In this document: positions 1 to 7,886 of the stretch, piece by piece
How the letters are laid out: the number at the start of each line of letters is the position of its first letter
Position numbering within the stretch: position 1 is the first letter of the stretch
Assembly: GCA_965279705.1 (NCBI GenBank)
Contig: OZ257257.1
Span: 2,108,001-2,172,000, forward strand
Length of the DNA: 64,000 bases
Direction: 5' to 3'
From: Stagnimonas sp965279705
GTDB taxonomy: Bacteria; Pseudomonadota; Gammaproteobacteria; Nevskiales; Nevskiaceae
Program-made: the position numbers and the translations under genes
The notes under the pieces: model-generated
Seen by the model: only the letters and a program-made list of their open reading frames with translations
What the model was told of the DNA's origin: nothing
Database searches by the model: none

Positions 1-800
1 AGCGATGTGGCAGACACACTGAGAAGGGTATCGACCAGCGTGTGCAGCACGCCGATCAGGGCTTCAGCGCGTGCCGGTGACCAGACATAGGGCGGCGCTT
101 CGTCCATGTAGCAAGCCTGCGTCATTTCGAGTTGCAAGGCATGCACTCCCAGCGTCGGCTGCCCGTAGCGCCGCGTGATGGTGCCGCCCTTGAAGCGCCC
201 GTTGCCGACGAAGCTGAAGCCCTTTGCATTCGACAGCACGCGCTCTGCCGTCTGCTGAATGACTGCCGCGCAACTCGTGCCATCCGCCGTGCCGAGGTTG
301 AGATCGGGCAGGCGTCCCTCGAAGAATCGCGGCACTTCGGCGCGTATGGAGTGGCCGTCGAGCAGGATCGCGTAGCCGTGCTGCTGCTTCAGGCGCACCA
401 GCTCGGCGGCGAGCTGGTCGTGATAGGGCTGCCAGTACTGCTCGCGTCGCCGCGCCACTTCGGCAGTATCGGGTTCGAGACCGGCGCGATACAGCGGCGC
501 TTGCGCGAAGCTTCTCGTCGGGCACAGCTCGGTGTTGTCGGCACCCGCATACAGCACCGCGCCGTCGGGATTGCGGTTGAGGTCGATCACGTAGCGCGAG
601 TGCGTTGCCGCGAGCAGGCCCGCGCCGCGCGCAATCGCAAATTGATAGAGCAGCGGCACATGCCAGTCGGTGTCCGGCACCGTAAGCGCATAGGGGACGT
701 AGCGGTCGCGCAAGGCTTGAGGGATGACAGTACCGCCATGCGGCACGCTGATGAGCAACGGCGTGCTGCCCGCAGTGAACGCGTAGGTCGTTTCAGTCAT
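1..800 (-). CDS. hutG: N-formylglutamate amidohydrolase HutG, partial (3' end beyond window)
   Basis: Predicted to hydrolyse N-formylglutamate to glutamate and formate, the last step of the five-enzyme histidine degradation route. About 266 residues are visible, starting MTETTYAFTAG with the family segment LLISVPHGGT near residue 16, then VIDLNRNPDG near 70 and LLDGHSIRAEVPR near 145, which supply the usual metal and substrate contacts. The family is about 265-270 aa long, so only a few C-terminal residues are probably missing. The start codon overlaps the end of hutI by 8 bases, so translation is likely coupled. The presence of hutF in the same locus supports the formylglutamate route over the formiminoglutamase route. 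Confidence 0.93.
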   Translation of the reverse strand, partial: MTETTYAFTAGSTPLLISVPHGGTVIPQALRDRYVPYALTVPDTDWHVPLLYQFAIARGAGLLAATHSRYVIDLNRNPDGAVLYAGADNTELCPTRSFAQAPLYRAGLEPDTAEVARRREQYWQPYHDQLAAELVRLKQQHGYAILLDGHSIRAEVPRFFEGRLPDLNLGTADGTSCAAVIQQTAERVLSNAKGFSFVGNGRFKGGTITRRYGQPTLGVHALQLEMTQACYMDEAPPYVWSPARAEALIGVLHTLVDTLLSVSATS

Positions 801-2013
801 GGCACAACCTGCCGCCCAGCACGCGGCCGACGCAGGGGTTGGCACCCAGTGCATAGGCGAGCTGTGCAGGACGGGCGATGTCCCAGAGCGCAAAGTCGGC
901 AACGAGGCCGGGCTTCAAGCGACCGGCCTCGTGTTCGAGCCCCAGTGCGGCGGCGGCGTTGCAGGTAACACCCTGCAAGGCTTCGGCGGGCGTGAGCCGG
1001 AACAAGGTGCAGGCCATGTTGAGCATCAGCAGCAGCGAGGTGCAGGGCGAGGTGCCGGGGTTGCAATCGGTGGAGATCGCCATGCGCACGCCGGCCTGGC
1101 GCAGCAGATCGACCGGCGGCAGCTTGGTTTCGCGCAGCATGTAGAACGCGCCCGGTAGCAACACAGCCACAGTGCCGGCTTTTGCGAGCGCGGCCACGGC
1201 TTCAGCACTGCTGTATTCGAGATGATCCGCCGAGAGCGCGCCAAACTCCGCTGCCAGCGCCGCGCCACCGCTGTCGCTGAGCTGATCCGCGTGCAGCTTC
1301 ACCGGCAGGCCGAGTGCCTGGGCAGCCTTGAACACCCGCGTGGTCTGCTCCAGCGAGAAGGCAATGTTTTCGCAGAAGGCATCGACCGCATCGGCCAGAC
1401 GTTCAGCCGCGATGGCGGGCAGCATCTCCTCGCAGACCAGCGTCACGTAGTCGTCGGCGCGGCCTGCGTATTCGGGCGGCAGCGCGTGTGCGCCCAGAAA
1501 AGTGCGCGAGACACGCACACTCGCTGCATCGGCAAGCTTAGTCGCCACCCGCAACATCTTGCATTCGTCCGCGGTGGTCAGACCGTAGCCGGACTTGATC
1601 TCCACCCGCGTCACGCCCTCCGCGACGATACGCTTCAAGCGGTGCAGGCTTTGCGCCATCAGCTGTTCTTCGCTGGCGGCGCGCGTGGCTCGCACGGTGG
1701 AGACGATGCCGCCACCCGCCTTGGCAATCGCCTCGTAGCTCTCGCCGTTGAGCCGCTGCTCGAACTCCCCTGCCCGGCTGCCCGCATGCACCACATGCGT
1801 ATGGCAGTCGATCAGCCCCGGCGTGAGCCAATAGCTGCTGCAATCGCGCTGCTTGGCGGCGCGCCAGCTGGCTGGCAGATCAACACGCTTGCCGACCCAG
1901 GCGATGCGCCCATCGCGCACGGCGACGGCGCCGTCAGTGATGTGGCCGTAGGCGTCGCTACCGCCATCGAAGGTGGCGAGCGAGGCATTGAGCCATACCG
2001 CGTCGGCGCTCAT
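793..2013 (-). CDS. hutI: Imidazolonepropionase HutI
   Basis: Metal-dependent amidohydrolase that opens the imidazolone-propionate ring to N-formimidoyl-glutamate, step three of histidine catabolism in the cytoplasm. The 406-aa protein has the normal family length. The metal-binding HxH is seen in GLIDCHTHVVHAG near residue 68, a second His cluster in KLHADQLSDSGG near 240, and the catalytic Asp segment AISTDCNPGTSP near 312. It begins 3 bases after the stop of the bacteriophytochrome gene and overlaps hutG by 8 bases, so it looks like the third cistron of a bphO-bphP-hutI-hutG transcript. Identity is secure; co-transcription is inferred from spacing. Confidence 0.95.
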   Translation of the reverse strand: MSADAVWLNASLATFDGGSDAYGHITDGAVAVRDGRIAWVGKRVDLPASWRAAKQRDCSSYWLTPGLIDCHTHVVHAGSRAGEFEQRLNGESYEAIAKAGGGIVSTVRATRAASEEQLMAQSLHRLKRIVAEGVTRVEIKSGYGLTTADECKMLRVATKLADAASVRVSRTFLGAHALPPEYAGRADDYVTLVCEEMLPAIAAERLADAVDAFCENIAFSLEQTTRVFKAAQALGLPVKLHADQLSDSGGAALAAEFGALSADHLEYSSAEAVAALAKAGTVAVLLPGAFYMLRETKLPPVDLLRQAGVRMAISTDCNPGTSPCTSLLLMLNMACTLFRLTPAEALQGVTCNAAAALGLEHEAGRLKPGLVADFALWDIARPAQLAYALGANPCVGRVLGGRLCHD

Positions 2014-2016
2014 GCC

Positions 2017-4605
2017 TCAGCCACCGTGGCCATTCAGCAGGTTCGCCAGCGCCTTGGCGATACCCTCGTGGGTATAGGGCTTCTGCAGGATCGGGGTACC
2101 GACCAGCGCCTCCGGAAGCCGCACGCGATCGCCGTAACCGGTGGTGAACAGAAACGGCACGCCCAGCGCCTTGAGCCGTTCGGCGACCGGGAAGCTGGTC
2201 TGGTCACCGAGGTGGATGTCGAGCAGTGCAAGGCGCGGGCGCTCGCGCTCGATCTCTTCCAGCGCCTGCGGCGCATTGGCGGCTGAATAGACCTGCGAGG
2301 CGCCGAGCTTGAGCAGGCAGTCTTCGGCATCCAGCGCGATCAGCAGGCTGTCTTCCACCAGCAGCACCTTGCTGTCGTCGAGCAGGCCGGTGGAGACGAC
2401 GGTGACCATCGGCTCCACTGCCGGCGTCGTCTCCGCGGCGGTGGTGGCGCGCTCGCTCACATGCCGCGCCGGAATCGTGAAGTGCGCCTCCAGCCCGGCC
2501 AGGTGGTAGTGCAGCTCGGCCTTGCCGCCGAGGTCGTACGGAATCGAGCGACGGATGATGGTAGAGCCGAAGCCCTGATGCCGCGGCGGCTGCACCGGCG
2601 GGCCGCCCTGCTCGCGCCAGTGAAGCAGCAGCTCGCGCTCCGGGCCCAGCTGCCAGCGCACGATCACGCGGCCACTGTCGGCGAGCCCGCCATATTTGAC
2701 GCTGTTGGTGGTCAGCTCGTGGATCACCAGGGCCAGGGTGGAGAACGCCAGAGGGGTGAGCAGCACCTCCGGCCCTTCTAGGCTGAGGTGGGTGGACTTC
2801 TCGCCGCAGTAGGCCTCGGCCTCGGTCTGTATCAGCCCGCGCAGCGGCGCCGGGGCCCAGCGGTCATTGGTGATCTGATCGTGCGCGCGCGCCAGCGCGT
2901 GGATGCGGCTGTCGGTCTCGCGCACGTAGTCGTCGATGGAGACGGCACCGCTGCGGCTGCGCTGCACCAGCGCGCGGATGAGGTTGAGGATGTTGCGCAC
3001 GCGGTGGTTCAGCTCGGCGATCAGCAGCTCCTGCCGCTCGGCAGCGAGCTGGCGCTCGGCATTCACATCCTCCGCGAGCCGCAGCACCACTTCGATGAGA
3101 GTGTTGCGCAGCATCTCGGCCACACTCAGCTCTGCCGCGGTGAAAGGCTTGCTGCGCCCGCGCAACAGTTCCGTCCAGCTCTCGAAGCTCTTGCGCGGAG
3201 TCAGCCGCGGGCCGCTGACGCCATATTCCACCGGCTTCTTCGGGTCGCCGGCCCAGCGCACGATGCGCACGTGCTCCTGCCGGAACAGCACCACGTAGTC
3301 GCGCGGCAGGCGCGAGATCGGCATCGCCAGCATGCCGGCCGCGAGTTCCGGCCGGCTCGCCGCCTGCGGTACCCGGTCGGCAATGCAGTTCGTGGCGTAC
3401 ACCCTGTTCAAGGCACTGCTGTTGAGCACCCGTACGATCTGCGCGAACTCGGCCTCGCTGGGCGTCAGGCCCGTGAGCGCGATGCGGCCATTGACAGACA
3501 CGCCGACCCCATCGGATTCGATGGCACGGTGGATGGTCTCACCCAGCCAGCCCGGCTCTTCGAGCAGGGCGGCATTGCCGGCCAGCGCGGCGAGCAGGCT
3601 GTCGCCCACCGTGCGGGCGCGAGCCAAGTAGTCGCTCATCAGCTGGCGCTCGCGGCTCTCAAGCTTGGTGGAGAACATCTGGCCGAACAGCTCGGCCAGC
3701 GAGCGCCGCTCCAGGCTCGGCAGGCGCGGGCTGTAGTGGTGGCTGACGAACAGGCCCCAGAGCTTGCCGTCGATGATGATAGAGATCGACAGCGAGGCCG
3801 CCACACCCATGTTGCCGAGGTACTCGATGTGGATCGGTGACACCGCGCGGGTGACGGCCAGCGAGAGGTCGAGCGGCTGGCCGGTCGCATCGAGGGCCGG
3901 CACGATGGCCGCCGTCGGCGCGCCGACATCGGCGATGACGCGGAACAGGTTGCGCAGGTACAGCGCTCGCGCCTGCACCGGCACATCGCTGGCCGGGTAG
4001 CGCAGGCCCAGAAAGCTGCCGATGCCGGAGCGCACCGATTCAGCGACGACCTCGCCATCGCCCAGCTCGTCGAAGCGATACACCATCACACGGTCGAAGC
4101 CGGTCAGCGCCCGCACCTGCCGCGCGCCCTCGCGGAAGAAGGCCTCGAACCCGTCGGCGAGGTCCAGGCGAGCGATCATGGTGCGGATGGCACCGGCGAC
4201 GCTGTGCTGCTCGATCTGCGCCGGCTCGGCCTCGATCACCACCAGCCCGCCGACGACGTGCAGGGCAATGTCGAACAGCCGCGTACTGTCGCCGACAAGG
4301 TTCAGGGCAAACAGCCGCTCCACTGCATCCGCCCCGTGCAACAGCAGCAGGCGGTTGCGCAATGCATGGATCGCCTCCGGCATGAACAGGCCCGACAGCG
4401 GCTCGCCCAGCAGCGCCTCGGCGGGCTTGCCGAGAAAATCACCGACGTTTGCCGAGGCGCGCACCACCTGCCAGTCTGCCGACAGCGCCAGCAGAAACCC
4501 GAACGATTGCACCGCGCCGAGGATGTGGATGGGCTCGCGGTCGCAGTTGCTGATATCGACCTTGAAGGGCGTTTCGACGGCCTGGCCGGGGCGGATGGGA
4601 TTCAC
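2017..4605 (-). CDS. bphP: Bacteriophytochrome HWE-type histidine kinase with C-terminal receiver
   Basis: Red/far-red photoreceptor kinase, 862 aa. Domains in order: PAS (about 12-125), GAF (140-315), PHY (325-510), HWE-type dimerisation and ATPase domains (525-712), receiver (746-855). Cys21 in NCDREPIH matches the biliverdin-binding cysteine of bacteriophytochromes. The GAF motif PASDVP (Asp207) and His259 and His289 contact the chromophore in the family. The PHY tongue shows WAGDP (451-455) and PRKSF (470-474). The phospho-accepting His is 534 in ELNHRVRN, and HWREQ (662-666) supplies the W-x-E of the HWE class. The receiver carries Asp796. All key residues are present, so it should be photoactive. 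It overlaps bphO by 4 bases. Confidence 0.95.
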   Translation of the reverse strand: MNPIRPGQAVETPFKVDISNCDREPIHILGAVQSFGFLLALSADWQVVRASANVGDFLGKPAEALLGEPLSGLFMPEAIHALRNRLLLLHGADAVERLFALNLVGDSTRLFDIALHVVGGLVVIEAEPAQIEQHSVAGAIRTMIARLDLADGFEAFFREGARQVRALTGFDRVMVYRFDELGDGEVVAESVRSGIGSFLGLRYPASDVPVQARALYLRNLFRVIADVGAPTAAIVPALDATGQPLDLSLAVTRAVSPIHIEYLGNMGVAASLSISIIIDGKLWGLFVSHHYSPRLPSLERRSLAELFGQMFSTKLESRERQLMSDYLARARTVGDSLLAALAGNAALLEEPGWLGETIHRAIESDGVGVSVNGRIALTGLTPSEAEFAQIVRVLNSSALNRVYATNCIADRVPQAASRPELAAGMLAMPISRLPRDYVVLFRQEHVRIVRWAGDPKKPVEYGVSGPRLTPRKSFESWTELLRGRSKPFTAAELSVAEMLRNTLIEVVLRLAEDVNAERQLAAERQELLIAELNHRVRNILNLIRALVQRSRSGAVSIDDYVRETDSRIHALARAHDQITNDRWAPAPLRGLIQTEAEAYCGEKSTHLSLEGPEVLLTPLAFSTLALVIHELTTNSVKYGGLADSGRVIVRWQLGPERELLLHWREQGGPPVQPPRHQGFGSTIIRRSIPYDLGGKAELHYHLAGLEAHFTIPARHVSERATTAAETTPAVEPMVTVVSTGLLDDSKVLLVEDSLLIALDAEDCLLKLGASQVYSAANAPQALEEIERERPRLALLDIHLGDQTSFPVAERLKALGVPFLFTTGYGDRVRLPEALVGTPILQKPYTHEGIAKALANLLNGHGG

Positions 4606-5183
4606 GCGAGAGGCTCCTGGAGCTGTTGCTGGCCTGCGTGCTCGAAACGCTCGAAGGCCGAGAGTGCGGCCGCGACCGCGGCAGCGAGTTGGCTAGGGGT
4701 CTGCAGGGCAGCGTCCATCTGTTTCAAGAACTGCGGCCAGGCCGCCGGTAATGCGGAAGCCGCCAGATAGCGACGCGGCAGCCCTGCCGCGAGTCGGCGC
4801 GCCAGCACCGCGCCGCCGAGACGCGAGCCTTCCAGCACATAGGCAGCGCCCCAGAGCGCGCCGTCGCCATGGAGCGGGGACGCTGGCAGCGCGGGCGGCG
4901 ACGTGACGCCCAGTGCATCGAGATCGGCCCGGAGCGCACTGGCGCGCTGGCGCTGCGGCCAGTCTGGCAACAACGCGTGCATGCCGCCCGCGTCGAGCGC
5001 GGCTTCCAGCGACAGCGCGGCGGCGGCATGGGCGAGCAGGAAGCGGCAATACTCGTCGCGGACGCCGAGATCGAAACCGCCGAACAGCGCATCCAGCCGC
5101 GTATGGCTGGCCGCAGTCGCCGCGCGTAGCGCCTGATGACTGCCGAGACAGGAACCGGGAGGAATGTGAGTGCTGGCCTGCAT
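4602..5183 (-). CDS. bphO: Heme oxygenase, biliverdin-producing (BphO type)
   Basis: Predicted to cleave heme to biliverdin, the chromophore of the adjacent phytochrome. The 193-aa protein shows the proximal His27 in ASHTRLDALF and the distal-helix signature WGAAYVLEGSRLGG (111-124), both typical of bacterial heme oxygenases. Length fits the family (about 190-220 aa). The start ATGCAGGCC at 5183 leaves 97 bases to the divergent receiver-EAL gene. The stop overlaps the bphP start in ATGA, the usual translationally coupled bphO-bphP arrangement. Confidence 0.92.
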   Translation of the reverse strand: MQASTHIPPGSCLGSHQALRAATAASHTRLDALFGGFDLGVRDEYCRFLLAHAAAALSLEAALDAGGMHALLPDWPQRQRASALRADLDALGVTSPPALPASPLHGDGALWGAAYVLEGSRLGGAVLARRLAAGLPRRYLAASALPAAWPQFLKQMDAALQTPSQLAAAVAAALSAFERFEHAGQQQLQEPLA

Positions 5184-5208
5184 GAGGCGAAAGTTTACGC
5201 TGCCGGGC

Positions 5209-5226
5209 TAGCTGCATCCGCAGCTA
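5209..5226. promoter_or_regulatory. Short perfect inverted repeat between divergent bphO and receiver-EAL genes
   Basis: TAGCTGC (5209-5215) and GCAGCTA (5220-5226) form a perfect 7-bp inverted repeat around ATCC. It is the only strong symmetry in the 97-base gap and lies 26 bases upstream of bphO. It could be an operator, but a chance repeat in GC-rich DNA cannot be excluded. I see no convincing -35/-10 pair here. Confidence 0.25.
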
Positions 5227-5280
5227 TTCACTAACGTATGCATCAGGCCTATTCGGCCACTGCCAACCCTCTCCATCGCC

Positions 5281-6483
5281 ATGCCTCCATCGCTGTCGGC
5301 ATCGTCATTCCAAACGGTTCTCTTGGTCGAAGACGAGCCCCAGCTGGCACTGATGGCGGAGTCCACCCTGCAGGACTACGGCATCGCCGACATCCACCTC
5401 GCCAGCGATGCCACCAGCGCGATGGCGCTGTTGCAGCACACCGTCGTGGATCTGGTGATCTGCGATCTCGGCCTGCCGGGCGCTGATGGCGTGTCGCTGC
5501 TCAAGGAGATCGGCCAGCTGCCGCAGGCCCCGGCCATCATCATCCTGTCGAGTGTCGAGAACAGCCTGCTGCGTGCCGCCGAGCAACTGGTGCGCGGCAT
5601 GGGGCTGAATCTGCTGGGCGCCGTGCCCAAGCCGCTACGCACCGAGACCCTGCACGCGCTGTTGCGCAGCCAGCCGCCCGCGATGGCGACTGCACCGGCA
5701 TCCATCGAAGTGAACGTGCCCGACGCGCTGCTGCTGGAAGGTCTCAGGCAGGCCTGGTACCAACCCTACTTCGAGGCCCGCATCGGCAGGGTTTCTGGCC
5801 GTGTCGAGGGTGTGGAGCTGCTGGCGCGGCTTTGCCCGCCAGGGCAGCCGGTCATTACGCCGCAGGCCTTTATCCATCGTCTCGAAGCGCTTGGCAGTAT
5901 CGACCTGATGACCTGGCAGATCGCCGCGCCCGGCTTTGCCTTCGTCGCCGATTGTGCCCGCCAGGGCTTGCCGCTGAACCTTTCGCTGAACCTGTCGGCG
6001 CACTCGCTCAACGACGATGCCCTGGTCGACAAGCTGGCTGCATTGGCCGCGGCACATGGGCTGGTGCCGACACAGATCACGCTGGAGATCACCGAGTCCA
6101 CCGCCATTGCGTCCAGCCGCGACACGCTCGAACGCCTGGTGCATCTGCGGCTGAAGGGCTTTGGCTTGTCGATCGACGATTTCGGTACCGGCTTTTCCTC
6201 GCTGGCGCAGCTCTCCAGGGTGCCGTTCACCGAGATGAAGATCGACCGCCAGTTCACCAGTGCCGCGCTGTCGGACCCCAAGGCCCACGCCGTGGTCGAG
6301 TCCAGCATCGCGCTGGCGCGGCGGCTTGGCATCAACACCTGTGCCGAAGGGGTTGAGTCCGCCGAGCTGCTGAGACTGCTGCATGACCTCGGTGCCGACA
6401 GCTTTCAGGGCTATCACTTTCATCACCCCATGTCCGGCGCCGTCTTTCTGGACTGGGCGCGCGATTACCGGGTCACGGTCTAG
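5281..6483 (+). CDS. Response regulator with receiver and EAL c-di-GMP phosphodiesterase domains
   Basis: The 400-aa protein has an N-terminal receiver (about 11-130) with phospho-acceptor Asp62 in VICDLGLPG, and an EAL domain (about 148-395). The signature reads E-L-L at 179-181 (GVELLAR) instead of EAL, a common variant. Other catalytic elements are present: LNLSAHSL, ITLEITES, IDDFGTGFSS, MKIDRQF, CAEGVE and QGYHFHHP. It should therefore hydrolyse c-di-GMP to pGpG under control of phosphorylation. It is divergent from bphO-bphP, whose kinase is the obvious candidate partner, although BphP also has its own receiver. Its stop overlaps the convergent hutF stop by 4 bases. Confidence 0.9.
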   Translation: MPPSLSASSFQTVLLVEDEPQLALMAESTLQDYGIADIHLASDATSAMALLQHTVVDLVICDLGLPGADGVSLLKEIGQLPQAPAIIILSSVENSLLRAAEQLVRGMGLNLLGAVPKPLRTETLHALLRSQPPAMATAPASIEVNVPDALLLEGLRQAWYQPYFEARIGRVSGRVEGVELLARLCPPGQPVITPQAFIHRLEALGSIDLMTWQIAAPGFAFVADCARQGLPLNLSLNLSAHSLNDDALVDKLAALAAAHGLVPTQITLEITESTAIASSRDTLERLVHLRLKGFGLSIDDFGTGFSSLAQLSRVPFTEMKIDRQFTSAALSDPKAHAVVESSIALARRLGINTCAEGVESAELLRLLHDLGADSFQGYHFHHPMSGAVFLDWARDYRVTV

Positions 6484-7859
6484 CCCAGCAATCGCCGCAG
6501 CGTGCTGCGGTACGCTGCGAGGCTGCTCGCGGAGCGCGCATGCCGACCCTCGCGCACGCGCCAGACGCCACCGACCATCACGTCGCGCACGGCACGGCGC
6601 ACCGGGCCGAAGATCGCGGCATCGAGCCAGCCATCGCCCTGCTGTTCGGCGAGCGCCGCGTCGTCGGTGTTGAGCACGACCCAGTCGGCGCGTTGGCCCA
6701 CTGCGAGCGTGCCGACTGGCTGCGCCAAGGCCTGCGCCCCGCCCACTGCCGCGCGTCGATACAGCTCGCCACCGAGCGAGGCGCCGATCTCTTGCACCAG
6801 CACATTGCGGCGCTCGCTCTTCAAACGCTGGCCGTACTCGAAGAAGCGCAGCTCCATGAAAGGATCAACACCGACATGGCTGTCGCCGCCGATGCCGAAG
6901 CGGCCGCCTGCGGCGAGATAACGCGGGGCATCGAAAAAGCCATCGCCCAGATCGCCCTCGGTCGAGGGGCAGAGGCCCGCCACAGCGCCCGCATGCGCCA
7001 CGCCTTCGGTTTCATCGGGCGTCATGTGAGTGGCGTGGATCAGCGTCCAGCGCGGGCTCAACTCCGTTTCTCGCAGCAGCCATTCGACCGGCCGCAGGCC
7101 AGACCACGCGAGGCTGTCATCGACCTCCTTGCGCTGCTCGGCAGCGTGGATGTGCAGGGGCGCTGTGGGGTCCAGACGATCGAGTGCGGCGACCAACGCG
7201 TGAAGCTGCTGCGGCGTCACCGCCCGCAGCGAATGCGGCGCAGCACCGACGCGGCGCAGCGGCGTACCGTGCAGGCGGGTGCCAAGTGTCTCCATCAAGC
7301 GCTCGAAAGCGTCGATGGAATGAATGAACCGGCGCTGGCCCGCGACCGGCGGCAGGCCGCCGAAGTTGGAATGGGCGTAGAGCACCGGCAGCATCGTCAA
7401 GCCAATGCCCGCGGTATCCGCCGCAGCGACGTGTCGCCAGGCCATCTCGGCCGGATCGCCGTAGGGCGCACCGCTGGCGTCGTGATGCAGATAGTGGAAC
7501 TCGGCAATGGAGGTGTAGCCCGCCTCCAGCATCTCGATGTAGAGCCGGGTCGCAATCACCTCGACATCGTCGGGCGTGAGCCGTTCGAGAAAGCGATACA
7601 TCTGCTCGCGCCAGCTCCAGAAGCTGTCGCCCGCCGGGCCGCCCTTTTCGGTCAGGCCCGCCATCGCGCGCTGGAAGGCATGCGAGTGCAGATTGGGCAT
7701 GCCGGGAATCACCGGGCCTGCCAGCCGCTCGGCCTCGGCAGCGGTGCAGCCGGTCTCGATGGCGGAAAGAAATCCGGCGACATCGACGGTGAAGCAGACA
7801 TCGCGCGCCCAGCCCTGCGGCAGCAGGGCGTGGGCAGCAAAATAGCGGCGCGAGCTCAT
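6480..7859 (-). CDS. hutF: Formimidoylglutamate deiminase HutF
   Basis: Amidohydrolase that deiminates N-formimidoyl-L-glutamate to N-formyl-L-glutamate and ammonia, feeding HutG. The 459-aa protein has normal length. PGMPNLHSHAFQRAMAGL near residue 55 carries the metal-binding HxH and the segment diagnostic of HutF. LHIHAAEQ near 240, IHATHMTPDE near 275 and the Asp in GGDSHVGVDP near 325 supply the remaining metal and catalytic positions. It follows the CocE-like gene with a 27-base gap on the same strand and meets the receiver-EAL gene tail to tail. Confidence 0.95.
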   Translation of the reverse strand: MSSRRYFAAHALLPQGWARDVCFTVDVAGFLSAIETGCTAAEAERLAGPVIPGMPNLHSHAFQRAMAGLTEKGGPAGDSFWSWREQMYRFLERLTPDDVEVIATRLYIEMLEAGYTSIAEFHYLHHDASGAPYGDPAEMAWRHVAAADTAGIGLTMLPVLYAHSNFGGLPPVAGQRRFIHSIDAFERLMETLGTRLHGTPLRRVGAAPHSLRAVTPQQLHALVAALDRLDPTAPLHIHAAEQRKEVDDSLAWSGLRPVEWLLRETELSPRWTLIHATHMTPDETEGVAHAGAVAGLCPSTEGDLGDGFFDAPRYLAAGGRFGIGGDSHVGVDPFMELRFFEYGQRLKSERRNVLVQEIGASLGGELYRRAAVGGAQALAQPVGTLAVGQRADWVVLNTDDAALAEQQGDGWLDAAIFGPVRRAVRDVMVGGVWRVREGRHARSASSLAAYRSTLRRLLG

Positions 7860-7886
7860 GCACCGCAGTATCGCATCAGCCGCGAC

